DNA from: Tropicibacter alexandrii
GTDB taxonomy: Bacteria; Pseudomonadota; Alphaproteobacteria; Rhodobacterales; Rhodobacteraceae
NCBI RefSeq assembly: GCF_003667315.2
Contig: NZ_RCTZ02000004.1
Span: 1-64,000, forward strand
Reading direction: 5' to 3'
Length of the DNA stretch: 64,000 nucleotides
Shown: positions 20,227-29,167 of the stretch, one piece after another
How positions within the stretch are numbered: the first letter of the stretch is position 1
How the letters are laid out: every line of letters begins with the position of its first letter
Notes under the pieces: generated by a model
Told to the model about the DNA's origin: nothing
Database searches by the model: none
What the model saw: the letters and a program-made list of their open reading frames with translations, nothing else
Translations under genes and position numbers: made by a program

Positions 20227-21105
20227 TCAGTCGGCCAATCGGCGCAGGTACTTTCCGTAGTTGGTCTTTTGAAAAAGCGCGGCACGATCAAGCAATTGCG
20301 CCCGGTCGATCCAGCCGTTTTCAAACGCGATCTCCTCGGGGCAGCCGACCTGCTGGCCTTGCCGGTCGCTCAGCGTGCGGACGAAATTCCCGGCATCCAG
20401 AAGCGAGGCATGCGTCCCCGTATCCAGCCACGCATAACCGCGCCCCATTTGACGAACATTCAACAGACCGTCCGCAAGGTAGCTTTCCAGCAGCGTCACG
20501 ATCTCCAGCTCGCCCCGGTCCGACGGCGTGACCTTGCGCGCGCGCTCCGGTGCGCTGCCGTCGAGGAAATACAACCCCGTCACCGCATAGGGCGACGGCG
20601 GCACCTCGGGCTTTTCGACGATGCCGGTGACGCGCTTGTCGGGGCCAAAGGCCACCACGCCGTAGCGTTCCGGATCGGCGACACGATAGCCAAACACCGT
20701 CCCGCCCTGCGCCTGCTCATCGGCGATGCGCAACTGCTCCGGCAGGCCATGCCCGAAAAAGATGTTGTCCCCCAGAACCATGGCACTGGGCGCACCGTCG
20801 AGGAAGTCTTCGGCCAGCAGATAGGCCTGCGCCAGACCGTCGGGGCTGGGCTGTTCGACATAGGTCAAGCTCAGGCCCCATTGGCTGCCATCGCCCAAGG
20901 TGCGCTGGAACTGTGCCTGATCCTGCGGGGTGGTGATGATGCAGATGTCCCGGATGCCGGTCAGCATCAGCACGCTGAGCGGGTAGTAGATCATCGGCTT
21001 GTCATAGATCGGCAGCAATTGCTTCGACACGCCCATGGTGATCGGATACAGCCGCGTCCCGCTTCCGCCAGCAAGGATGATCCCCCTGCGTTCCGTGCCA
21101 CTCAT
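20227..21105 (-). CDS. rmlA: Glucose-1-phosphate thymidylyltransferase
   Basis: First enzyme of dTDP-L-rhamnose synthesis (dTTP + glucose-1-phosphate to dTDP-glucose). The 292 residues carry the signature ILAGGSGTRLYPIT (about 9-22) and SKQLLPIYDKPMIYYPL, with typical length. The ATG at 21105 overlaps the rmlD stop by four bases (ATGA), which fixes the start; the open frame upstream lies inside rmlD. It is the last gene of the rmlCBDA order on this strand. Confidence 0.96.
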   Translation of the reverse strand: MSGTERRGIILAGGSGTRLYPITMGVSKQLLPIYDKPMIYYPLSVLMLTGIRDICIITTPQDQAQFQRTLGDGSQWGLSLTYVEQPSPDGLAQAYLLAEDFLDGAPSAMVLGDNIFFGHGLPEQLRIADEQAQGGTVFGYRVADPERYGVVAFGPDKRVTGIVEKPEVPPSPYAVTGLYFLDGSAPERARKVTPSDRGELEIVTLLESYLADGLLNVRQMGRGYAWLDTGTHASLLDAGNFVRTLSDRQGQQVGCPEEIAFENGWIDRAQLLDRAALFQKTNYGKYLRRLAD

Positions 21106-21929
21106 ACGCCCAACTCCTTCAACACGCGCGACAGGCCATCGCGCCACGCGGGTTGGTTAATCCCGAAATCGGTCGCCAGTTTGGCGCAATTGAGCCGGGA
21201 ATTGAGCGGCCTTTGTGCAGGCGTCGGGTAATCGCGGCTGGGGATGTGCTCGACTTGGACGGCCCGCCCGGCTTGGCGAAAGATCTCCTCGGCGAACCCG
21301 GCCCAACTGGTCTCGGGCGCGCCGGCATAGTGATAGGTCCCGTGCGCCTCGCTCTCGGCCAGCCGCAGCAGCGTCGCGGCAATGTCGGCGGCGGGGGTCG
21401 GCCCGCCGATCTGGTCGGCCACGACGCGCAGGTGATCGCGGGTTTCCGACAGCCGCAGCATCGTCTTGACGAAATTCGCGCCATGGCTGGAAAACACCCA
21501 TGCAGTGCGCAAGATCACGTGCCGCGCGCTGCTCGCCCGGATCGCTTCCTCGCCCGCCAGTTTCGTGCGCCCATAGGCCCCCAGAGGCGAGACCGGATCG
21601 CCCTCGGCCCATGCGCTGGTGCCACCGCCGTCAAAGACGTAATCGGTGGACACATGCAGCAAGGGGATACCAGCCCGCGCGCAGGCCCGCGCCATCTCAG
21701 CGGGGGCGTCGGCGTTCAGACGGTGGGCGCTGCCCTCGTCCGCCTCGGCGGCGTCCACGGCGGTCCATGCGGCGGCGTTGATGACGACGCGCGGGGCGTG
21801 GCGGGCAATCGCATCGGCGGCGGCGCCCGCTTGCATCAGGTCGGCCTCGGCCCGCCCAAGCGCCAGGACATCCGCCTGCCGCGCCAATTCCGTGGCCACT
21901 TGGCCCGTGCGTCCGAAAACAAGGATCAT
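21102..21929 (-). CDS. rmlD: dTDP-4-dehydrorhamnose reductase
   Basis: NADPH-dependent last step of dTDP-L-rhamnose synthesis. A 275-residue short-chain reductase with ILVFGRTGQVA at the N-terminus, STDYVFDG, and the Tyr-Lys pair in YGRTKLAGEE. It sits between rmlB (21 bases upstream) and rmlA (overlapping), so it is part of one operon. Confidence 0.95.
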   Translation of the reverse strand: MILVFGRTGQVATELARQADVLALGRAEADLMQAGAAADAIARHAPRVVINAAAWTAVDAAEADEGSAHRLNADAPAEMARACARAGIPLLHVSTDYVFDGGGTSAWAEGDPVSPLGAYGRTKLAGEEAIRASSARHVILRTAWVFSSHGANFVKTMLRLSETRDHLRVVADQIGGPTPAADIAATLLRLAESEAHGTYHYAGAPETSWAGFAEEIFRQAGRAVQVEHIPSRDYPTPAQRPLNSRLNCAKLATDFGINQPAWRDGLSRVLKELGV

Positions 21930-21950
21930 TGGCCTCTCCCCAAAAGGGAC

Positions 21951-22982
21951 TTACGCCGTCCCCAGCCGTTTGCCCACGCCGTCGCGGTCCAGCAGCGCCT
22001 GCCACCAGTGGCGGTTGTCCAGATACCAGCGCACGGTCTTTTCCAGACCTTCCTCGACCGTCACCGAGGGCCGCCAGCCCAGTTCATCCCGTATCCGCGT
22101 CGGGTCGATCGCATAGCGCGCGTCATGCCCCGGACGGTCGGTCACAAAGGTGATCAGGTCGGCGTAGCTGGCTTTCTGAGGCGCGAGCCTGTCCAAAATC
22201 TCGCACAGTGTCCGCACAAGATCTATGTTCGAGCGCTCGTTTTCGCCCCCGATATTGTAGCTGCGCCCGGTCTCACCCTTTTGCAGCACCAGCAGCAGCG
22301 CCTCGGCATGGTCCTCGACATAGAGCCAGTCGCGCACGTTCGACCCGTCGCCATAGACCGGGATCGGACGCCCGTGCAGCGCGTTCAGGATCACCACGGG
22401 GATCAGCTTTTCGGGGAAATGGTACGGCCCGTAATTGTTGGAACAATTGGTCAGGACGACGGGCAGGCCATAGGTCTCGGCCCAAGCGCGCACCAGATGG
22501 TCGGAACTGGCCTTCGACGCCGAATAGGGCGAGCGTGGGTCATAGGGCGTGGCCTCGGTGAACTGCCCCACAGCACCCAGCGAGCCAAACACCTCATCCG
22601 TCGAAATATGATGAAACCGCAAGGGGTTGGCCCCACCGTTCCAATAGGCCCGCGCGGCCTCCAGCAGGTGGAAGGTGCCCAGCACATTGGTCTCGATGAA
22701 GGTCGCAGGCCCGTCGATGGACCGGTCCACATGGCTTTCGGCGGCCAGATGCATGATCGCGTCGGGGCGGTGTTCGGCCAAAACCCGATCCAGCGCCGCC
22801 CGATCCCGAATATCCGCCTGCTCAAAGGCATAGGCGGGGTGATCCGCAACGCTCGCGACATTGTCGAGACAGGCGGCATAGGTCAGCGCGTCCAGATTGA
22901 CCACCTGATGGCCGTCGTCAATCGCCCGACGCACCACCGCCGAGCCGATGAAACCTGCGCCGCCGGTGACGAGGATCTTCAT
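21951..22982 (-). CDS. rmlB: dTDP-glucose 4,6-dehydratase
   Basis: Second step of dTDP-L-rhamnose synthesis. A 343-residue NAD-dependent dehydratase with [17 protein letters not shown] at the N-terminus, [10 protein letters not shown], and the YxxxK motif in [12 protein letters not shown]. The ATG at 22982 overlaps the rmlC stop (ATGA), which is why I prefer it over an in-frame ATG four codons upstream. Confidence 0.96.
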   Translation of the reverse strand: MKILVTGGAGFIGSAVVRRAIDDGHQVVNLDALTYAACLDNVASVADHPAYAFEQADIRDRAALDRVLAEHRPDAIMHLAAESHVDRSIDGPATFIETNVLGTFHLLEAARAYWNGGANPLRFHHISTDEVFGSLGAVGQFTEATPYDPRSPYSASKASSDHLVRAWAETYGLPVVLTNCSNNYGPYHFPEKLIPVVILNALHGRPIPVYGDGSNVRDWLYVEDHAEALLLVLQKGETGRSYNIGGENERSNIDLVRTLCEILDRLAPQKASYADLITFVTDRPGHDARYAIDPTRIRDELGWRPSVTVEEGLEKTVRWYLDNRHWWQALLDRDGVGKRLGTA

Positions 22983-23539
22983 GCGCCCGCCCATTCGAAA
23001 GGGTTGTCGATCTCGGCCAATTTCGGCGCTTTCGCGTCCTTGTCGGACAGGACGGGCGCGCTGATGCCCCAGTCGATGCCCAAGGCGGGGTCATCCCACG
23101 CCACCGCGCCATCACAGTCGGGCGCGTAATAATCCGAGCATTTGTAGACGATCTCGGTCTCCGGCTCCAATGTCAGGAACCCGTGCAGGAAGCCCTCGGG
23201 GATCAGCAATTGCTTGCCATTGTCAAAGCTCAGCTCGACCGCGACCCATTGGCCAAAGGTCGGCGAGCCGCGCCGGATATCGACCGCCACGTCCAACAGA
23301 CGCCCCCGCCCGCAGCGCACCAGCTTGGCCTGTGCATGGGGCGGGCGCTGGTAGTGCAGCCCCCGCAGCGTGCCCACGGCCATGGACATCGAATGGTTGT
23401 CCTGCACGAAATCGTAGTCCAGCCCCGCCTCGGCCATCCGCGCGCGCGACCAGCTTTCGCTGAAAAAGCCGCGCGCGTCCCCGAAACGCCGTGGCGTCAG
23501 GATATGGACCCCTGCGAGCGTGGTTTCCTCGACCTGCAT
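22979..23539 (-). CDS. rmlC: dTDP-4-dehydrorhamnose 3,5-epimerase
   Basis: Cupin epimerase of the dTDP-L-rhamnose pathway, 186 residues, with FSESW near residue 28, QDNHSMS and [11 protein letters not shown], all typical of RmlC. Its start is one base downstream of the YjbH-like gene stop and its stop overlaps rmlB, so the polysaccharide-secretion gene and the rhamnose genes form one transcript. Confidence 0.95.
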   Translation of the reverse strand: MQVEETTLAGVHILTPRRFGDARGFFSESWSRARMAEAGLDYDFVQDNHSMSMAVGTLRGLHYQRPPHAQAKLVRCGRGRLLDVAVDIRRGSPTFGQWVAVELSFDNGKQLLIPEGFLHGFLTLEPETEIVYKCSDYYAPDCDGAVAWDDPALGIDWGISAPVLSDKDAKAPKLAEIDNPFEWAGA

Positions 23540-23540
23540 G

Positions 23541-25697
23541 TCAGCGCCAGAACCGGCCCCAGCTGTCGACCACCTCGGCTTCGTGGTAGTCGCGGACCTG
23601 CCCGTAGAGCCGCCCGTTCACGTTCAGGCGCGCGCCGCCATCGCGCGACAGCGACTGGATCGTGACCGCGTTCTCGGTGCGCGACGGGGTGCCCATGAAC
23701 GAGGCCAACGGGATGGTAAAGCGGATGCCCTTGTCGAACGAGCCCTCGCCGAAATCCTCGAACGAGGCGTCGGTGAAGGTCGCATAGGCCCCAACGCGCC
23801 AGCCATTGGCGAATTCGCGGTTCAGCTCGAAGGTCGCGCCGTAATCACCCGCCAGATAGCGACCGGCATCGACCTGCCCGTGGAAACCGTTGCCGAAATC
23901 GTAATAGGCCGAGACATGGCCGTTCACGTTGGGAATCTCGCGGGCGATGCCGGTGACCGGGTCGATGGTGGTCATGTCCTGAAAGCCGAACAACTGGTCA
24001 TAATCGCGGCGCAGCACGTAGTTCAGCTCGGCCCCAAGGGCGAGGCGGCTGCCCACCGGCTTCCACAGCAGTTCCGCCGAGGCACCGCCATACATGCGTT
24101 CGAGATAGCCCACCGTCACCCGCGAATACAGGTTCTTGCCCGGACGGCCATACATCGCCAGTTGCAGGTACTCGATGGCCGGGTCGCCCTCGGCCGAGTA
24201 GCGCGCGCTGTCGGTGCGCACGCGCGGCAGGTTCGACTTGTCGACCCGCGTGACCTGATCAAGGTTCCCCGCCAGCTTCTTGGTGACGGAGCCGGTCAGG
24301 ATCAGATTCGGCGTCAGTTCCACCTTTGCCTTGGCGCGCAGCCCGCCATCGGCCCGCACCGGGTTGTCCGGGTCGAAGACCGACAGCTGCACGAAGGGCG
24401 ACAAGGACCATTCGAATTTCGGATAGATGCCGGCATCGGGCTTCGGCGCCAGCTTGTAGCCTTCGACGATCTGCGTGCGGGCCAGCATTTCAAAGGCCCA
24501 TTCATGCTCCAGCCGCTCGACATCGGACCGGCGCATGACCACGGCGGACATCGGCATGCCGTTGACCACCGGGACGATCACGAATTCCTCGATCGACGCG
24601 GGCAGCGACCGGGTCATGGCGCGCGCCGTGCGGCCAAAGGCCTGCGCCTCGGCACCGTAGCGCGGATTGACCAGACGGACGGTGGCACGCTTCGGCTCCA
24701 GCTTGACGGCCTCGGCAACGAGACCCTCCTTTTCGAGCAACTGCTTGAGCGTCGCGCGCGCGCTTTCCTGCCGGGCCGCATCGTTCGTCCAGCCCAGATC
24801 CTGCGCGGCGTAGGGTTGACGCGGGGCGACGGGCAAACCGGCGGCCTCGGTGCCACCCGGCACGCCCAATGTCTTGGGATTGGTCTCGAAGGTGAACTGC
24901 GCCCCGAATTCTTCGCCGCGCACATGGTACAGCGACAGCTGACCGCCATTGCGGAACCGGTAATCGATGCCGAAATTCCACGGGCTCGATTTGGTCTGGT
25001 TGTAGCGCGTGACCTCGTAATCGTAGTCGTCGGACGAATATTCAAGCTTGAATTTCAGCCGGTCGTTATAGGCATAGCTCAGGCCCGCAAACGGCGCCAC
25101 GTCGCCCCGGAACCACTGGTCCCATGTCGGCGTCCCGCCGGTGCCCACCACCAGCGCCGGGCGCGATCCGGTCGATCCGATCGCCTGATAAGAGCCAAGC
25201 CGCCCCCAGCCCAGACCGCCGGTGACCTTCAACCCCGGCGCAAGGGTCTTGCTCGCGACGATGTATTCGCCGCCGTAAATCCCCGTCCCGATGAAGTCCT
25301 GCAGACCGATGACCACAGAGGGGCGATAGTCCCCTTCGGTCACAAGCTGGTAGCGCAGGTCGAAGCTGCGGTCATACAGGCGGACCTTGCCGGTCACGCC
25401 GTCGACAATGGTGGAATAGCGGAAACTGCCGCTCAGGCGGGGCAGGATCTGAAAGCTCAGCGTGGTGCGCGTGGTGCCCCCGACGGTCGAGAACGTGCCA
25501 GCCAGATCGGCATCCGCGGGCATTTCCGCCGTCGGCATGTCGATCAGACCGGGCACACCATAGGTGTTGTAAGTCAGCCGGTCGCGCAGAGTCTCGGGCC
25601 ACGCTGCGGTGCCCGCGGCAAGCCCGACAACGGAGGCAACGCTCGCCTTGAGGAGACGCCCGATCAAAACGCGTGCCGTCGATCTGCTGTTGCCCAT
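23541..25697 (-). CDS. YjbH-like exopolysaccharide outer-membrane protein
   Basis: A 718-residue protein with an N-terminal signal peptide (basic start, hydrophobic stretch at about 17-33, likely cleavage after TAA). The body is rich in alternating aromatic beta-strand segments (SFRYSTIVDG, YDRSFDLRYQL, LKFKLEYSSDDYDYE, WRVGAYATFTDASF), as in the YjbH family of outer-membrane barrels linked to exopolysaccharide export. It heads the rmlCBDA operon: only one base separates it from rmlC. It probably acts in secretion or modification of the polymer. Family assignment is good; the exact role is not established for this family. Confidence 0.85.
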   Translation of the reverse strand: MGNSRSTARVLIGRLLKASVASVVGLAAGTAAWPETLRDRLTYNTYGVPGLIDMPTAEMPADADLAGTFSTVGGTTRTTLSFQILPRLSGSFRYSTIVDGVTGKVRLYDRSFDLRYQLVTEGDYRPSVVIGLQDFIGTGIYGGEYIVASKTLAPGLKVTGGLGWGRLGSYQAIGSTGSRPALVVGTGGTPTWDQWFRGDVAPFAGLSYAYNDRLKFKLEYSSDDYDYEVTRYNQTKSSPWNFGIDYRFRNGGQLSLYHVRGEEFGAQFTFETNPKTLGVPGGTEAAGLPVAPRQPYAAQDLGWTNDAARQESARATLKQLLEKEGLVAEAVKLEPKRATVRLVNPRYGAEAQAFGRTARAMTRSLPASIEEFVIVPVVNGMPMSAVVMRRSDVERLEHEWAFEMLARTQIVEGYKLAPKPDAGIYPKFEWSLSPFVQLSVFDPDNPVRADGGLRAKAKVELTPNLILTGSVTKKLAGNLDQVTRVDKSNLPRVRTDSARYSAEGDPAIEYLQLAMYGRPGKNLYSRVTVGYLERMYGGASAELLWKPVGSRLALGAELNYVLRRDYDQLFGFQDMTTIDPVTGIAREIPNVNGHVSAYYDFGNGFHGQVDAGRYLAGDYGATFELNREFANGWRVGAYATFTDASFEDFGEGSFDKGIRFTIPLASFMGTPSRTENAVTIQSLSRDGGARLNVNGRLYGQVRDYHEAEVVDSWGRFWR

Positions 25698-25833
25698 CGG
25701 TTTTACCCTGTCTTCGCCCGTCTTTTGCTACGGACTAACGTGTTTCCCACAACCTGTCCATTGTGTGGGCGACAAACAGGGCATTTCAGGTGGACTGGTG
25801 CTGGCGCCGCATCATTTCAGACACATCGCGCCG

Positions 25834-26511
25834 TCAAAGCCGGGTGTCGTAATCCGATACCAGCAGATGCAGGGGGGCTTCGTCTTCTTCGACGGTGGCA
25901 AACCGTCCGATCGGCTTGGCAAAGATATTATCCGTCTGGTCGTCATTCACGGTCGAGACCTCGCCGATCAGCACGTCACCACCCTCGCCCCAGAAGGCGT
26001 GCCACGTGTCGGGATGCAAGGTGACGGAGGCGCCGGGATCGAGGCGCAGGATACCGCCCGGTTCCACATGGCGCGGCAGGCCATCGCACATGACCTTGAC
26101 CTCGGCCTCGTGGTCGATGCCGCCCTCGGCGTCGGCCTTGAACAGCTTCAGCGCCAGCGTCGCACCGCCCCGGTTGATGATGTCCTCGACCTTCAGATTG
26201 TGGCGGTGCATCGGCGACAGCTGATCCTTCCGCGAGATCATGATCTTTTCCGCGTACAGCATCGCCGAGCGTTGCCCCAGATCGCTGCTCAGCCCGTTGC
26301 GGGTGGTGAACAGGAACAGGCCCATCTTGTCAAAGTCGCCCTCGCCGTAATCGGTGATGTCCCAGCCCATGCGGCGGCTCTTGATCTCGGCATGGTCGGC
26401 GGCCTTGAGGTCTTCGGGCGACAGGTAGGCGAAGGGCGGCAAGACAAAGCCGAAGCTGCGGATAAAGGCATCCGCCTCGCGGATGATCTGGTTGATCGCC
26501 GAGCGTTTCAT
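25834..26511 (-). CDS. D-lyxose/D-mannose isomerase-like cupin enzyme
   Basis: A 225-residue cupin sugar isomerase resembling D-lyxose ketol-isomerase. Metal ligands are visible in SPMHRHNLKVEDIINRGG (two His and a Glu) and in LHPDTWHAFWGEGGD (His). Enzymes of this family interconvert D-lyxose/D-xylulose and D-mannose/D-fructose. A strong GGGGAGGA ribosome-binding site precedes the ATG at 26511, deciding the start over the longer frame. The neighbours are the YjbH-rml operon downstream and hslU upstream. It could feed mannose or fructose towards GDP-mannose and GDP-fucose, but that is inference. A palindrome about 100 bases upstream may be its operator. Confidence 0.8.
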   Translation of the reverse strand: MKRSAINQIIREADAFIRSFGFVLPPFAYLSPEDLKAADHAEIKSRRMGWDITDYGEGDFDKMGLFLFTTRNGLSSDLGQRSAMLYAEKIMISRKDQLSPMHRHNLKVEDIINRGGATLALKLFKADAEGGIDHEAEVKVMCDGLPRHVEPGGILRLDPGASVTLHPDTWHAFWGEGGDVLIGEVSTVNDDQTDNIFAKPIGRFATVEEDEAPLHLLVSDYDTRL

Positions 26512-26609
26512 CGCTGTCCTCCCCGATGTTTGCGCCACCATAGCGGCGGCGCAGCAGCATGGGTAGGCAGAAACCGTTCCTTCATAAAGGTCTTACCGTG
26601 CGTTAGATG

Positions 26610-26623
26610 TTGTCAGCTGACAA
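26610..26623. promoter_or_regulatory. Perfect 14-bp palindrome upstream of the isomerase gene
   Basis: TTGTCAGCTGACAA is a perfect palindrome located 98 bases upstream of the isomerase ATG and 13 bases after the hslU stop. On the reverse strand it could overlap a TTGTCA-type -35 element. Its form resembles operators of GntR-type sugar-acid regulators, but no such regulator is encoded in the window. Confidence 0.45.
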
Positions 26624-26636
26624 TTTTGCCCGCAAC

Positions 26637-27938
<1,302 letters not shown>

Positions 27939-28003
27939 TGGGGTCCTTCCGTGGGCAGTCCGTCCCGCCGGGCGAACTGCGAAAGCGTGTTCAGGGAACG
28001 CCG

Positions 28004-28561
28004 TCAGCCGCCGATGGTTTCGACGGTCAGCTTGCCATTGGTGTAGACGCAGATATCGGCGGCAATCGCCATCGCCTCGCGCGCGACGGTTTCGGCATCC
28101 TTGTCCGTGTCCATCATCGCCCGCGCCGCAGCCAGCGCGTAATTCCCGCCCGAGCCGATGGCCGCCACGTCATGTTCGGGCTCCAGCACGTCGCCCGCGC
28201 CCGTCACCACCAGCAGGTCGGTGCCATCGGTGACGATCAGCATGGCCTCCAGCTTGGACAGGTACTTGTCCGTGCGCCAGTCCTTGGCCAGTTCGACACA
28301 GGCGCGTTGCAACTGGCCGGGGGTTGCCTCCAGCTTGGTTTCGAGACGTTCCAGCAGGGTAAAGGCGTCAGCGGTCGATCCGGCAAAGCCGCAGACCACG
28401 TCATAGCCGCCCGGCGACAGGCGCCGCACCTTGCGCGCGGTGCCCTTGATGACGGTCTGGCCAAGGCTGACCTGTCCGTCGCCCGCGACGACAACGCGGC
28501 CCCCCTTGCGCACGCCGATGATGGTCGTGCCGTGCCAGCCGGGAAAATCCGTGTCGCTCAT
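28004..28561 (-). CDS. hslV: ATP-dependent protease peptidase subunit HslV
   Basis: Threonine peptidase of the HslVU complex, 185 residues. The sequence begins with an 11-residue propeptide and then [11 protein letters not shown], so the catalytic nucleophile is expected to be Thr12 after processing. [15 protein letters not shown] and [16 protein letters not shown] are typical. A GGAG-type site lies just upstream of the ATG. It is first in the hslVU operon; its leader contains overlapping hairpins. Confidence 0.97.
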   Translation of the reverse strand: MSDTDFPGWHGTTIIGVRKGGRVVVAGDGQVSLGQTVIKGTARKVRRLSPGGYDVVCGFAGSTADAFTLLERLETKLEATPGQLQRACVELAKDWRTDKYLSKLEAMLIVTDGTDLLVVTGAGDVLEPEHDVAAIGSGGNYALAAARAMMDTDKDAETVAREAMAIAADICVYTNGKLTVETIGG

Positions 28562-28639
28562 GGGGGCTCCTTTCAGTCTTTGCTGTCATATGGGGCAGTG
28601 CCCAGCGGCGTGCAAGTCGGGCGACTGGCAGCGGCCCGT

Positions 28640-28665
28640 CATGTCGAAGACATGCCTCCGGCATG
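28640..28665. promoter_or_regulatory. Two overlapping, mutually exclusive hairpins upstream of hslV
   Basis: CATGTC-GAA-GACATG (28640-28654) and CATGCC-TCC-GGCATG (28651-28665) are both perfect inverted repeats that share the middle CATG, so only one can form at a time. They lie 79-104 bases upstream of the hslV start, in the space between trxA and hslV. This could be a leader switch, an operator pair or chance. Confidence 0.35.
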
Positions 28666-28733
28666 ATGCGCGGCGGCCTGCGGCCTTTACGCCGCGCCGG
28701 GGCAATGTCCGCGCCGCCCGCACTCCAGACACG

Positions 28734-28760
28734 CAAAAGCCCCGCCACTTGGACGGGGCA
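28734..28760 (-). terminator. Terminator after trxA
   Basis: On the reverse strand the order is GCCCCG, a nine-base loop, CGGGGC, then TTTTG. It lies just after the trxA stop at 28782 and separates the long upstream operon from hslVU. Confidence 0.75.
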
Positions 28761-28781
28761 ATCGCAATCGCTTGACGCCGA

Positions 28782-29102
28782 TCAGATCGAGTCGTCGATC
28801 CAGGACTTCAGCGCGGCCTTGGGCGCCGCACCGGCGCGGTTGGAGACCGGCGCGCCGTCCTTGAAGATGAACAGCGCCGGAATGCCGCGCACGCCCATGG
28901 CGGCGGCAGAGTTCGGGTTGCTGTCCACATCGACCTTGGCGATCTTGATCTTGTCGCCATATTCGGCGGCCAGCTCTTCCAGAGCCGGGCCGATCTGCTT
29001 GCAGGGGCCGCACCACTCGGCCCAGAAATCCACCACGACGGGGACATCGGAATTCTTCACTTCCTGTTCGAACGTGGCGTCGGTGACGGCAACGGTGGCC
29101 AT
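28782..29102 (-). CDS. trxA: Thioredoxin
   Basis: Cytoplasmic dithiol-disulfide carrier, 106 residues. The active site WCGPCK has Cys31 and Cys34; the cis-Pro loop is present as [10 protein letters not shown]. There is no signal peptide. AGGAGA just upstream of the ATG is the ribosome-binding site. It lies 65 bases downstream of addA on the same strand, so it may be the last gene of the addBA operon or have its own promoter; a terminator follows. Confidence 0.97.
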   Translation of the reverse strand: MATVAVTDATFEQEVKNSDVPVVVDFWAEWCGPCKQIGPALEELAAEYGDKIKIAKVDVDSNPNSAAAMGVRGIPALFIFKDGAPVSNRAGAAPKAALKSWIDDSI

Positions 29103-29167
29103 GGGACTCTCCTGAGATTGGCAGCTAAAGTGTCAGGCGCGAAAGGTATGGATGCGGGCCCGTAAGG

